A stretch of DNA of 24,646 nt from Frankia sp. (GCA_019689615.1 JADGHD010000007.1:1-24646); one strand, 5' to 3'. Positions 7,681 through 15,771 are shown, counted from the stretch's first letter. The notes: a model not told the origin generated them from the letters alone. Made by a program: numbers and translations.

Positions 7681-9222
7681 GTGGACCCACCCGTGCCTGT
7701 TCAGTCGACCGTCGCTCTCACCGGCATCTCCAAGCGCTACGGCCCCGTCCAGGCGCTGCGCGACGTGTCCATGGCGGTGGGCACGGGTGAGGTGCTGGGC
7801 CTGATCGGCGAGAACGGCGCCGGCAAGTCGACCCTGATCGGGGTGCTCAGCGGCACCGTCCGGCCGGACACCGGGACCATGACGGTGGGCGGCCGGCCGG
7901 CGCCGCTGGGCGACCCCCGGGCGCTGGCCGCCCTGGGCGTGTCCGTGGTGGTCCAGGAGCAGGCGCTCGTCGAGTCGCTGCGGGTCTACGAGAACATCTT
8001 CCTCGGCCGGGAGAGCAGGACCGGTGGCCATGGGCCCGGCCGGGCCAGGCGGCTGCGGGCCGCGGCGGCGGCGCTGCTGCGGGAGATGCACGTCGACGAC
8101 GTCCGGGCGGACGCCTTCGTCGCCGACCTGACCTATCCGCAGCGCCAGCTCGTCGAGATCGCCAAGGCGTTCGCGAACGCCCGGGCCACCGACACCCCGC
8201 CGCTGATCCTGCTCGACGAGCCGACCAGCGCGCTCAGCGAGCACGAGGCCGAGCTGCTGTTCTCGCTGATCGAGCGGTGGCGGGACCGGGCGTCGTTCAT
8301 CTACGTCTCGCACATCCTCCCGGACGTGCTGCGGCTGAGCACCCGGCTGCTGGTGCTGCGGGACGGCCAGGTGGTCGACGACCTGCCCAACGTCGGCGTC
8401 ACCGACCGGCGGCTGCACGAGCTGATGGTCGGCCGGGAGCGCAGCGCCGACTACTACCGGGAGAGCGACCAGACCGGCGCCACGGCCAGCGAGCCGATCG
8501 TGCGGATCGAGGGCGGCTCGGCCACCGGCGCCTTCCAGGACGTGAGCATCGCGGTCCGGCCCGGCGAGATCGTCGGCCTGGCCGGCGTGATCGGCTCGGG
8601 CAAGTCGGAGCTGGCCGCGGCCGTTGCCGGCGCCGCCCGGCTGGACCGGGGCGCGCTGTACGTCGACGGGCGCCGGGCGCACCGCTGGTCGGTCCGCCGG
8701 GCGGTCCGGTCCGGGGTCTGCTACGTCCCGCCGGAGCGGGCCAACGACTCGCTGTTCTCGACGATGTCGGTGCGCGGCAACATCTCGATCGGCTTCCTGG
8801 ACCTGCTCACGTCCCGCTGGTCCGGGCTGCTGCGGCTGCGCGAGGAGCGCGGCCGCGCCGCCAGCCTCTCGGCACGCCTGCGGATCAAGGCCAGCTCGCT
8901 GACCACCCCGATCCGGGAGCTCAGCGGCGGCAACCAGCAGAAGGCGGTGTTCGCCCGCTGGCTGGCCCGCAAGGTGCGGTTGCTCGTGCTCGACGACCCG
9001 ACTCGCGGCATCGACGTGGGCACCCGCGAGGAGATCTACGCGGTGATCCGCGACCTGACCCGGGACGGCGTCGGCGTGCTCCTGTGCGCCGAGTCCCTGG
9101 AAGAGATCATCGGCCTGGCCGACCGGATCGTCGTGCTCCGGGACGGCCAGGTGACGGCCGAGATCGCGGCGCCGGCGACGAACAAGCCCACCGACGTCGA
9201 CGTCATCAGCCACATGATGTGA
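7681..9222 (+). CDS. Sugar-type ABC importer ATPase with two nucleotide-binding domains
   Basis: This 513-residue RbsA/MglA-type protein energises the importer. Domain 1: Walker A GENGAGKS (43-50), a divergent signature region (LTYPQRQLVEIAKAF, about 150-164) and Walker B LILLDEPTS (about 175-183). Domain 2: Walker A GVIGSGKS (302-309), a full signature LSGGNQQK and Walker B LLVLDDPTRGID. The altered first signature and the asymmetric pair of sites are usual in this family. Two GTG starts are possible: 7681, with GAGGGA 5 nt upstream, and 7693, with GGGGGTGG 8 nt upstream. They differ by four residues and I keep the longer. It lies between the binding-protein and permease genes, with only 8 nt between its stop and the permease start. 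Confidence 0.95.
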   Translation: MDPPVPVQSTVALTGISKRYGPVQALRDVSMAVGTGEVLGLIGENGAGKSTLIGVLSGTVRPDTGTMTVGGRPAPLGDPRALAALGVSVVVQEQALVESLRVYENIFLGRESRTGGHGPGRARRLRAAAAALLREMHVDDVRADAFVADLTYPQRQLVEIAKAFANARATDTPPLILLDEPTSALSEHEAELLFSLIERWRDRASFIYVSHILPDVLRLSTRLLVLRDGQVVDDLPNVGVTDRRLHELMVGRERSADYYRESDQTGATASEPIVRIEGGSATGAFQDVSIAVRPGEIVGLAGVIGSGKSELAAAVAGAARLDRGALYVDGRRAHRWSVRRAVRSGVCYVPPERANDSLFSTMSVRGNISIGFLDLLTSRWSGLLRLREERGRAASLSARLRIKASSLTTPIRELSGGNQQKAVFARWLARKVRLLVLDDPTRGIDVGTREEIYAVIRDLTRDGVGVLLCAESLEEIIGLADRIVVLRDGQVTAEIAAPATNKPTDVDVISHMM

Positions 9223-9230
9223 GGACCATC

Positions 9231-10271
9231 GTGACCCACAACTCGACCGACCTGGCCACCCCACAGGTCGCCGACCCGCGGGGTGACCCGTCGGCGCGGT
9301 CCGGCGGGGGCGGGCTCGGCGCGCTGACCGCGACGCTGTCCCGCAGCCGCACGATCGCGGTCCCGATCGTCGCGCTGCTGGCGCTCATCATCTACTTCGG
9401 CAGCCAGAACTCCGCGTTCCTGTCGACCGACTCGGCGCAGAACATCCTGCGGCAGATGGCGTTCCTGACCGTCATCGCGCTGGCGGGAACGTTCGTCATC
9501 CTCATCGGCGGCATCGACCTGTCGGTCGCGGCCAACGCGACGCTCGCCGGCATCCTCATCGCCACCTGGATCGACTCGTTCGGCGGGCCGCTGGCCATCC
9601 TCGCGGTGCTCGCGATCGGCGGCCTGGTCGGCCTGGTCAACGGGCTCATCACCACCCAGTTGCGGGTGCCGTCGTTCCTGGTGACGCTGGGCATGATGTC
9701 GGTACTGGACGGGATCTCCAACACGATCTCCGACGGCGGCCCGGTTGCGTTCAACTCGCAGCTGCTGCACAACCTCGTCAACAAGACGTCGATCCCGGGA
9801 ATCCCGAACGGCGCGCTGATCGCGCTGGTACTGACGGCGCTGCTCACCGTGCTGGCGTTCGCCACCTCGTTCGGCCGGCATCTGTACGCGGTGGGCGGCA
9901 ACGAGCGCGCCGCGCGACTGAGCGGCGTCCGGGTGCAGGCCGTGAAACTGGCGGTGTTCGCGCTCGCCGGGGTCATCGCCGCGATCTCCGGCATCATCTT
10001 CACCGGCCAGGCGAGCACCGGGGTTCCGCTCGGCGCCGACCCCAGCCTGCTGAACTCGATCGCCGCGATCGTCGTCGGCGGCACCGCGCTGTCCGGCGGC
10101 GTCGGCGGCCCGCACCGCACCCTGCTCGGCGCGCTGGTCATCGTCATCCTAGGAGCGGGCATGGACATCACCGCTGTCGACCCGTACACCCAGCTCATCG
10201 TCAAGGGCGCGGTGGTCATCGCGGCCGTCGCGATCACCATCGACCGGCGACGCTACGGAGTGATCAAGTGA
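9231..10271 (+). CDS. ABC importer permease, ribose/sugar type
   Basis: This 346-residue integral membrane protein is of the RbsC/BPD_transp_2 family. After a Gly/Ser-rich cytoplasmic N-terminus (about 1-40) there are eight to ten hydrophobic segments, including TIAVPIVALLALIIYFG, FLTVIALAGTFVILIGGIDLSV and LAILAVLAIGGLVGLVNG. YAVGGNERAARLSGV is the conserved cytoplasmic loop that docks on the ATPase. GTG at 9231 follows GAGG by 6 nt and sits 8 nt after the ATPase stop; the longer open frame back to 8277 is a shadow of the ATPase gene. Its TGA overlaps the GTG of the first SDR (GTGA), so transport and oxidation genes form one operon. One permease gene normally acts as a homodimer. Confidence 0.95.
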   Translation: MTHNSTDLATPQVADPRGDPSARSGGGGLGALTATLSRSRTIAVPIVALLALIIYFGSQNSAFLSTDSAQNILRQMAFLTVIALAGTFVILIGGIDLSVAANATLAGILIATWIDSFGGPLAILAVLAIGGLVGLVNGLITTQLRVPSFLVTLGMMSVLDGISNTISDGGPVAFNSQLLHNLVNKTSIPGIPNGALIALVLTALLTVLAFATSFGRHLYAVGGNERAARLSGVRVQAVKLAVFALAGVIAAISGIIFTGQASTGVPLGADPSLLNSIAAIVVGGTALSGGVGGPHRTLLGALVIVILGAGMDITAVDPYTQLIVKGAVVIAAVAITIDRRRYGVIK

Positions 10272-11110
10272 GCGCGGCAGGCGGCCGGGTGGCCGGCAAG
10301 GTCGCGCTGATCACCGGCGCCGCCCGCGGCCAGGGCCGGGCGCACGCCGTCCGGCTGGCCGAGGAGGGCGCGGACATCATCGCCATCGACGCCTGCGCGC
10401 CGATGGCCACCGTGCCCTACCCGCTGGCCGACGAGGCGGAGCTGGCGGAGACGGCCGCGCTGGTCGAGGCGGCCGGCCGGCGGGTGGTCGCCCGCCGGGC
10501 CGACGTGCGCGACCTGGACTCGCTCACCGCCGCCGTCGACGAGGGTGTCGCCGCGCTGGGCCGGCTCGACGTCGTCTGCGCCAACGCCGGAGTGAACACG
10601 CCGGCGCCGATGGTCGAGATGACCGAGGAGGTCTGGCAGGAGATCGTCGACATCGACCTCACCGGGGTATGGCGCACGTGTCGTGCGGCGATCCCGCACC
10701 TCATCGCGGGCGGCCGCGGCGGGGCGATCATCCTCACCAGCTCGGCCGCCGGCCTGAAGGCGTACGCCAACATCGCCCACTACACGGCGGCCAAGCACGG
10801 CGTCGTCGGCCTGATGAAGACCCTGGCGCAGGAGCTCGCGCCGCACCGGATCCGGGTCAACACGGTCAACCCGACCCAGGTCGACACCCCAATGATCATG
10901 AACGAGCCGATGTACCGGCTGTTCTGCCCGGACATCGAGAACCCCACCCGGGAGGACTTCGCCCCGGTGTCGCAGGCGATGAACGCGCTGCCCATTCCCT
11001 GGGTAGAGCCAGTGGACGTGAGCAACGCGGTCCTGTTCCTCGCTTCCGACGAGGCCCGGTACATCACCGGGGTCGCCCTGCCGGTGGATGCCGGCGTACT
11101 GGTCAAGTGA
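10268..11110 (+). CDS. SDR-family oxidoreductase, mycofactocin-coupled/carveol dehydrogenase type (copy 1)
   Basis: This 280-residue short-chain dehydrogenase should oxidise a secondary or cyclic alcohol to the ketone. The Rossmann motif TGAARGQG is at 16-23, NAG at 106-108, catalytic Ser158/159, Tyr172 and Lys176. Two features mark the mycofactocin-associated subfamily known from carveol dehydrogenases: the opening GKVALITGAARGQGRAHAV, and an insertion after the second strand (about residues 42-60) thought to bury NAD(P). In that family the tightly bound nicotinamide is re-oxidised by mycofactocin (established knowledge); no mft gene is in this window. GTG at 10268 overlaps the permease stop by 4 nt, with GGAG upstream. 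A closely related paralogue follows 23 nt downstream. Its C-terminus has VDAGVLVK where many SDRs have a VDGG motif. Confidence 0.92.
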   Translation: MSAAGGRVAGKVALITGAARGQGRAHAVRLAEEGADIIAIDACAPMATVPYPLADEAELAETAALVEAAGRRVVARRADVRDLDSLTAAVDEGVAALGRLDVVCANAGVNTPAPMVEMTEEVWQEIVDIDLTGVWRTCRAAIPHLIAGGRGGAIILTSSAAGLKAYANIAHYTAAKHGVVGLMKTLAQELAPHRIRVNTVNPTQVDTPMIMNEPMYRLFCPDIENPTREDFAPVSQAMNALPIPWVEPVDVSNAVLFLASDEARYITGVALPVDAGVLVK

Positions 11111-11133
11111 CGTCACGACGCAAGGAGGCGGAC

Positions 11134-11967
11134 ATGGCAGGCCGAGTAGAAGGCAAGGTCGCGTTCATCACCGGGGCGGCCCGGGGGCAGGGCCGCAGCC
11201 ACGCGGTCCGGCTGGCCGAGGAGGGCGCGGACATCATCGCGGTCGACCTCTGCGCGGACGTCGAGACCACCGACTACTCGCTGGCGACCCCGGAGGACCT
11301 CGCCGAGACCGCCGCGATGGTCGAGAAGCTCGGCCGGCGGATCGTCGCGCTACAGGCGGACGTCCGGGACACCGACTCGCTGCGCTCCGCGCTCGACCGC
11401 GGGGTCGCGGAACTCGGCCGGCTGGACATCGTCATCGCCAACGCCGGCATCCTGTCGAACGGCTCGGCACACGAGCTGACCGAGCAGGTGTGGGGCCAGA
11501 TGATCGACATCAACCTGAGCGGGGTGTGGCGCACCTGCAAGGTCGCCATCCCGCACCTGCTGGCCACCGGCAACGGCGGCTCGATCATCCTGGTCAGCTC
11601 GGTCGCCGGCCTGCGCTCCTACGCCGGCGTCGGCCACTACGTCGCCGCCAAGCACGGCGTCGTCGGCCTGATGAAGACCCTGGCCCAGGAGCTCGCGCCG
11701 CACCGGATCCGGGTGAACACGGTGAACCCCACCCAGGTGGACACCCCGATGATCCAGAACGAGAGCATGTACCGGCTGTTCTCGCCGGAGCTCCCCAACC
11801 CCACCAAGGACGACTTCGCGAAGGCGTCGGCGGCGACGATCCTGCTGCCGGTCGACTGGGTCGAGCCGATCGACGTGAGCAACGCGGTCCTGTTCCTGGC
11901 CTCCGACGAGTCCCGCTACATCACCGGCGTCGCCCTGCCGATCGACGGCGGCGCGCTGATCATCTGA
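11134..11967 (+). CDS. SDR-family oxidoreductase, mycofactocin-coupled/carveol dehydrogenase type (copy 2)
   Basis: This 277-residue paralogue of the preceding gene has the same subfamily marks: TGAARGQG (13-20), NAG (103-105), Ser155/156, Tyr169, Lys173, and the insertion after strand 2. Residues 174-207 are identical to residues 177-210 of copy 1. Outside that block the two differ mainly around residues 40-75 and 105-125 and in the substrate-facing loop near 210-235. They may act on different stereoisomers or on successive alcohols. ATG at 11134 follows AAGGAGG by 5 nt; an open frame back to 10669 is a shadow of copy 1. It is the last gene of the plus-strand arm, and a strong hairpin begins 4 nt after its stop. 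Confidence 0.92.
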   Translation: MAGRVEGKVAFITGAARGQGRSHAVRLAEEGADIIAVDLCADVETTDYSLATPEDLAETAAMVEKLGRRIVALQADVRDTDSLRSALDRGVAELGRLDIVIANAGILSNGSAHELTEQVWGQMIDINLSGVWRTCKVAIPHLLATGNGGSIILVSSVAGLRSYAGVGHYVAAKHGVVGLMKTLAQELAPHRIRVNTVNPTQVDTPMIQNESMYRLFSPELPNPTKDDFAKASAATILLPVDWVEPIDVSNAVLFLASDESRYITGVALPIDGGALII

Positions 11968-11971
11968 CCGC

Positions 11972-12009
11972 GGGCCGTGCCGGGCCGGCTGCCCGGCCCG
12001 GCACGGCCC
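11972..12009. terminator. Perfect 17-bp-stem hairpin between convergent genes
   Basis: Positions 11972-11988 and 11993-12009 are exact reverse complements around a 4-nt loop (CTGC). The hairpin starts 4 nt after the SDR stop and ends 18 nt before the stop of the convergent beta-propeller gene, so it can end transcription from both sides. There is no T-run, as is common in high-GC actinobacteria. Confidence 0.85.
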
Positions 12010-12027
12010 CGTGCGGCGCCGGCACGT

Positions 12028-13458
12028 TCAGCGCACCGGGCGGTAGGCGGCCAGCTCGCCGCTGACCGTTGGCACGAGGATCGTCCCGTCCGACGCGACG
12101 GTCGTCCCGACGCCGAACCCGGCCGCGCCCGGAAAGGGCTCGCGGTCAAGCACCTCGCCGGAGCGGGTATCCGCGATGACGAGGTCGAAGCCGCCGCCTG
12201 GCGTGGCGACGACCGCATAGGCCCGGTCGCCCGCGGCCTGGGTGGCGATACCGCGGTTGAGCAGCGTCTCGTCGCGCCAGAGAAGCTCGCCGTGGTCACC
12301 GCGGTCGACGATGGCCTGCAGCGGTCCGCCAGCCGGCATGAGGACACCGTCCGGCGACAGCGACAGGCTGCCGCCGGAGGCGATACCGATCGGGAACGTC
12401 CAGGCGACGCTGCCGTCGGCGGTGTTGAGCGCGTGCATGCTGTCGACGTTGTCCGTCACGTACAGCCGGTTGCCGTCAGCGGACAGCGCGGGGCTCGACG
12501 CGCTCCCTCCGGGGAGGCTGTTGTTCTCCCAGAGGGGCACCGCCCGCAGGCCCTGGCCGTCCTCGTCCTCGACCAGGCGGATGGCTCGGACACCGGCATG
12601 CGGCGCTCCGGGCGCCCAGAAGGTCAGGTAGAAGGTGTCGGTGCGCGGGTCGACCGCGATGGTGTTGGCGCTCGGGCATCCCGCGGTGCCCCGCGCGCAG
12701 GCCCACAGTCCCTGCTCTGGCTGCCAGCTGGGGTCGGGCACCAGCTCCAGGGGTGCCGTGACGGGCTGGCCGCTGCTGCGGTCGAGTACGTAGACCACGC
12801 CGACGTGCGTCACGAACAGCACGTGCCCGGCCGAGGTGAACTGCGCCGACAGCGGTGCCCCGACAATCGAGGTCTCCCAGAGCACCGTGCCGTCGGCGCC
12901 GAACGCGCGCATGGCCTGGCCGTCCGCCAGGTAGGCGACCCCAGCGCGGTCGATCAGCGCGGACGAGACCACCGCCGCCTGCGCGACGGCCTCGGCGCAC
13001 CACAGCGTCTCCCCCGTGCGCAGGTCGAGCGCCTGCAGGTGGCAGCCCGGGACGGTCGATGACAGGTACACCGCGCCGGCCGGGGAGATGGTCGGGCCAA
13101 CGTTGATCGTCCACTCGAGCGGGCCGATCCGGACCGGCCCGTCGAAGCCGCGCTGCCAGGCGAGAGCGACGTCATCTGCGCCCGGCGTCGGCGAGTAGTC
13201 GGAGTTGGCCGCGTCCGCGTGGACCGCCGACCAGCCAGGGGCGTAGGCCGGCCCGTCGGCCGGCCGCGTCGCAGCCGCAGGCCCGCCCGACGTGCTGGCC
13301 ACCGGTCCACTGTGGCCAGCCGGCTCGCCCGAGCAGGAGGCCACGGCCATGGCCGCGAGCAGCAGCGCCGCCGGCACCACCGCACCTGGCCGACGCGCTG
13401 CCACGCCCGGCCGGCTCGCCCGCGCCCGCCCGGTCGGTCTGGCCAGACTCCACGCCAT
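12028..13458 (-). CDS. PQQ-like beta-propeller lipoprotein
   Basis: This 476-residue secreted protein has Arg-rich N-terminal residues, a hydrophobic stretch (AVVPAALLLAAMAVA) and a lipobox ending VASC with Cys42, giving a predicted lipoprotein on the outer face of the membrane. After a Ser/Gly/Ala/Pro linker come repeated blades of the PQQ/WD-like type (YLADGQAMRAFGADGTVLW, ALNTADGSVAWTFPIG, VIADTRSGEVLDREPF). Such propellers either bind pyrroloquinoline quinone in dehydrogenases or serve as scaffolds; I see no clear PQQ-dehydrogenase active-site set, so catalysis is not claimed. The start at ATG 13458 is uncertain because no ribosome binding site precedes it; a GTG about 18 codons downstream is possible. 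A longer open frame reaching 17274 is a shadow of genes on the other strand. It diverges from the third SDR. Confidence 0.82.
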   Translation of the reverse strand: MAWSLARPTGRARASRPGVAARRPGAVVPAALLLAAMAVASCSGEPAGHSGPVASTSGGPAAATRPADGPAYAPGWSAVHADAANSDYSPTPGADDVALAWQRGFDGPVRIGPLEWTINVGPTISPAGAVYLSSTVPGCHLQALDLRTGETLWCAEAVAQAAVVSSALIDRAGVAYLADGQAMRAFGADGTVLWETSIVGAPLSAQFTSAGHVLFVTHVGVVYVLDRSSGQPVTAPLELVPDPSWQPEQGLWACARGTAGCPSANTIAVDPRTDTFYLTFWAPGAPHAGVRAIRLVEDEDGQGLRAVPLWENNSLPGGSASSPALSADGNRLYVTDNVDSMHALNTADGSVAWTFPIGIASGGSLSLSPDGVLMPAGGPLQAIVDRGDHGELLWRDETLLNRGIATQAAGDRAYAVVATPGGGFDLVIADTRSGEVLDREPFPGAAGFGVGTTVASDGTILVPTVSGELAAYRPVR

Positions 13459-13599
13459 CGGCAACAACCATACGAGAAGGGGGCAGCCCCGGCATACGGG
13501 GCCGGGTTCCGTAGCCGTCGGACCGCTGGCGGCCGCCAACCTGCGGGCATTCGGTCGGATGCGCGTGCCAGCGGTCTTTGGCCAGACTCGTCCATCGGC
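13435..13599. repeat. Imperfect 28-bp direct repeat in the propeller/SDR divergent region
   Basis: Copy A spans 13435-13462 and copy B 13572-13599. They share CGGTCT, GGCCAGACTC and CCATCGGC in the same order; copy B has two extra bases after the first block and two fewer before the last. Copy A includes the palindrome GTCTGGCCAGAC (13437-13448) and overlaps the annotated start of the lipoprotein gene. Copy B runs into the palindrome TCCATCGGCGATGGA (13591-13605). It may be a shared operator or a small local duplication. Confidence 0.6.
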
Positions 13600-13710
13600 G
13601 ATGGATTCGGACGCGCGGCGGCGCGGCTCGGTGGCGCCGGCGCGGGTGACGGCACCTGGGCCGGCCCAGCCGGCGGGCTCGGCCGGGCCGTAGGGAGACG
13701 GAGGACCCCA

Positions 13711-14637
13711 GTGGCGGGACGGCTGGACGGGCGGGTGGCGATCGTGACGGGCGCCGGCGGCGGCATCGGCCGGGAACACGCGCTCCTGCTGGCCCGCGAG
13801 GGCGCGGCCGTGGTCGTCAACGACATCAACACCCGGACGGGCGCGGACGCGGCGGCGGTCGTCGAGGAGATCAGGCGGGCCGGCGGGCAGGCGGTGGCCA
13901 GCACCGACTCGGCCACCTGGGACGGTGCCGCCGCCATCGTGGCCACCGCCGTCGAGGCCTTCGGTGGCCTGGACATCCTGATCAACAACGCCACCGCCGG
14001 CGGCAACAACGACCTGTGGCGGTTCACCGAGGCGGAGTTCGACCTGACCGTCGACGTGAACCTCAAGGGCTACTTCGCGATGATCCGCGAAGCCGTCCCA
14101 CACCTGGCCCGCCGCGGCGGCGGGGTGATCGTCAACACCAGCTCGGGGTCCGGCTTCGGCCACCCGTCGCACAGCGTGTACGCCGCCGCCAAGGAAGGGC
14201 TGGTCGGGCTGACCCGGACGGCCGCGATGGAGCTCGGCCGGTTCGCCATCCGCTGCAACGCGATCCGGCCGATGGCCGTCACCCAGCAGGTCCGCGAGTA
14301 CCGGGAGAACACCCAGAAGTGGACCCGGCTGATGGACCTGACCATGGGCCCCAGAACGTCGCAGACCGACGACGACGCGCTCGCGCCACGGATGATCTCC
14401 CCGTTCGTGGTGTGGCTGTGCACCGACGCGGCGAGCTCCGTCAACGGCCGCACCTTCTTCGTCTCGGGCAACCGGGTGTGGCTGTACTCCGAGCCCCGGC
14501 CCAAGACGATGATCACCACCGATGGCGCCTGGACCCTGGACGAGCTCGACGAGGTCGCCCCGCGCGAGCTCATCGCCGGCCTGACCAACCGCTTCCGCCT
14601 CGACGACCACCCCGACCTGCAGGTCTTCGAGGGGTAG
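13711..14637 (+). CDS. SDR-family oxidoreductase (hydroxyacyl-CoA dehydrogenase-like)
   Basis: This 308-residue classical SDR has TGAGGGIG at 13-20, acidic Asp38 at the end of strand 2 (VVVNDIN, suggesting NAD preference), NNAT at 92-95 in place of the usual NNAG, Ser144/145, Tyr157 and Lys161. It belongs to a different subfamily from the two tandem SDRs: it lacks their insertion and resembles the (3R)-hydroxyacyl-CoA dehydrogenase/fabG-like group. The tail of about 55 residues after FFVSGNRVWLYSE is longer than in minimal SDRs and matches forms acting on CoA esters or terpenoid intermediates. GTG at 13711 follows GGAGGA by 5 nt; the open frame extending to 13219 is intergenic. Its link to the catabolic locus is plausible (CoA-ester oxidation) but not shown. 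Confidence 0.88.
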   Translation: MAGRLDGRVAIVTGAGGGIGREHALLLAREGAAVVVNDINTRTGADAAAVVEEIRRAGGQAVASTDSATWDGAAAIVATAVEAFGGLDILINNATAGGNNDLWRFTEAEFDLTVDVNLKGYFAMIREAVPHLARRGGGVIVNTSSGSGFGHPSHSVYAAAKEGLVGLTRTAAMELGRFAIRCNAIRPMAVTQQVREYRENTQKWTRLMDLTMGPRTSQTDDDALAPRMISPFVVWLCTDAASSVNGRTFFVSGNRVWLYSEPRPKTMITTDGAWTLDELDEVAPRELIAGLTNRFRLDDHPDLQVFEG

Positions 14638-14652
14638 GCCAGGCCACCTGGC
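14638..14652 (+). terminator. Short hairpin directly after the third SDR
   Basis: GCCAGG (14638-14643) and CCTGGC (14647-14652) form a perfect 6-bp stem with a 3-nt loop, starting at the base after the stop codon. It is short and has no T-run, so it is only a weak candidate terminator. Confidence 0.3.
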
Positions 14653-14796
14653 GCGGGTGGGCGGAGGCTGCCGCCGCGTGCCGCGCCCGGTCGGCGGCCC
14701 GCCGGGCGGCGATGATGCCGGGGCCGGGCCGCACGGCGCTCCCCGTCGCCGCGGCCAGCGGACTGGACTCCCGGCCGACGAGGAGCGCGAACCCGG

Positions 14797-15666
14797 ATGT
14801 GTCGACTTTTCGGCATGAACGCCGCCCCGCGGCGGACGCACGCCACCTTCTGGCTGCTGGACGCCCCGGACAGCCTCAGCGACCAGAGCCGACGCGAGCC
14901 GGACGGGACCGGGCTCGGCTACTTCGACGCCGACGGCACCCCCGTCCTGCACAAGGCGCCCATCGCGGCCTACCAGGACCGGGCCTTCGCCACGCAGGCC
15001 AAGCAGGTCGAGTCGACGACCTTCCTCGCCCACATCCGGTTCGCCTCGACCGGTGCGGTGGCGCAGCGCAACACCCATCCTTTCGTGCAGGAGGGCCGGC
15101 TCTTCGCGCACAACGGCGTGCTCGAGGGCCTGGACGAGCTGGAGCGGGAGCTCGGACAGGACCGGTCGCTGGTGCGGGGCGACACCGACTCCGAACGCTT
15201 CTTCGCGCTGATCACCCGTGAGATCAGGAACGGCGGCGGCGACGTGGCCGGCGGCGTCGTGCGGGCGACCCGCTGGATCGCCGAGCATCTGCCCGTGTAC
15301 GCCCTCAACCTCATCCTCGCCACGCCGCGCGAGCTCTGGGCGCTGCGCTACCCCGACACCAACCCGCTCTACGTGCTCGAACGGCCGGCCGGCGGCCAGC
15401 ACGGCGACCGCCACCTCGACCACGCCGGCACCGATGGCCACATGCGGGTGCACTCCCGCGAGCTGGCCGCCGCGCCCGCCGTCGTGGTGGCCAGCGAGCG
15501 GATGGACGACAGCCCCCACTGGCGGCTGCTGGACCCGGGCGAACTCCTGCACGCCGGCCCGGACCTGCGCGTCACCAGCTCGATCGCGCTCCCGGGCGGG
15601 CCGGCGCACCGGCTGAGCCTCCACGACCTGCGCCCGGCGGCCGCCGTCTCCCAGCAGCCCGGCTAG
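14797..15666 (+). CDS. Class II glutamine amidotransferase domain protein (YafJ/EgtC-like)
   Basis: This 289-residue N-terminal-nucleophile amidohydrolase starts MCRLFG, so Cys2 becomes the N-terminal nucleophile after Met removal. Further class II motifs follow: IRFAS-TG then NTHPF (about 80-95), FAHNGVLEG (about 104-112) and GDTDSERFF (about 128-136). No synthetase, isomerase or ligase domain is attached, so it is a stand-alone hydrolase of glutamine or a gamma-glutamyl compound. The ergothioneine enzyme EgtC is one member of this group, but no egt genes are nearby, so I do not name it. ATG at 14797 is fixed by the Cys2 requirement; GAGGAG lies 11 nt upstream. The next gene, 102 nt downstream, is a glutamate decarboxylase, so the two could act in sequence on glutamine. 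Confidence 0.88.
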   Translation: MCRLFGMNAAPRRTHATFWLLDAPDSLSDQSRREPDGTGLGYFDADGTPVLHKAPIAAYQDRAFATQAKQVESTTFLAHIRFASTGAVAQRNTHPFVQEGRLFAHNGVLEGLDELERELGQDRSLVRGDTDSERFFALITREIRNGGGDVAGGVVRATRWIAEHLPVYALNLILATPRELWALRYPDTNPLYVLERPAGGQHGDRHLDHAGTDGHMRVHSRELAAAPAVVVASERMDDSPHWRLLDPGELLHAGPDLRVTSSIALPGGPAHRLSLHDLRPAAAVSQQPG

Positions 15667-15756
15667 CTGGGCGTGGCCGGGGGCCGGAACCGACGGGATC
15701 GCTGCCGGACGTGACGAACCGACGCCGTGCTGTCGCCGTAACCGGGCCGGTGTCGT

Positions 15757-15771
15757 TAGCCTTGCCGCGTG
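15757..15771 (+). promoter_or_regulatory. Putative -10 element giving a leaderless decarboxylase mRNA
   Basis: TAGCCT (15757-15762) matches the TANNNT -10 pattern and ends 6 nt before the GTG start at 15769, the distance expected from -10 to transcription start. No ribosome binding site precedes the GTG. Together these suggest transcription begins at the start codon. No clear TTGACA-like -35 is visible. Confidence 0.5.

Noticed and set aside
14797..15666. Naming the amidotransferase gene egtC
   Set aside because: No ergothioneine genes (egtA, egtB, egtD, egtE) are adjacent, and the family includes several stand-alone hydrolases.
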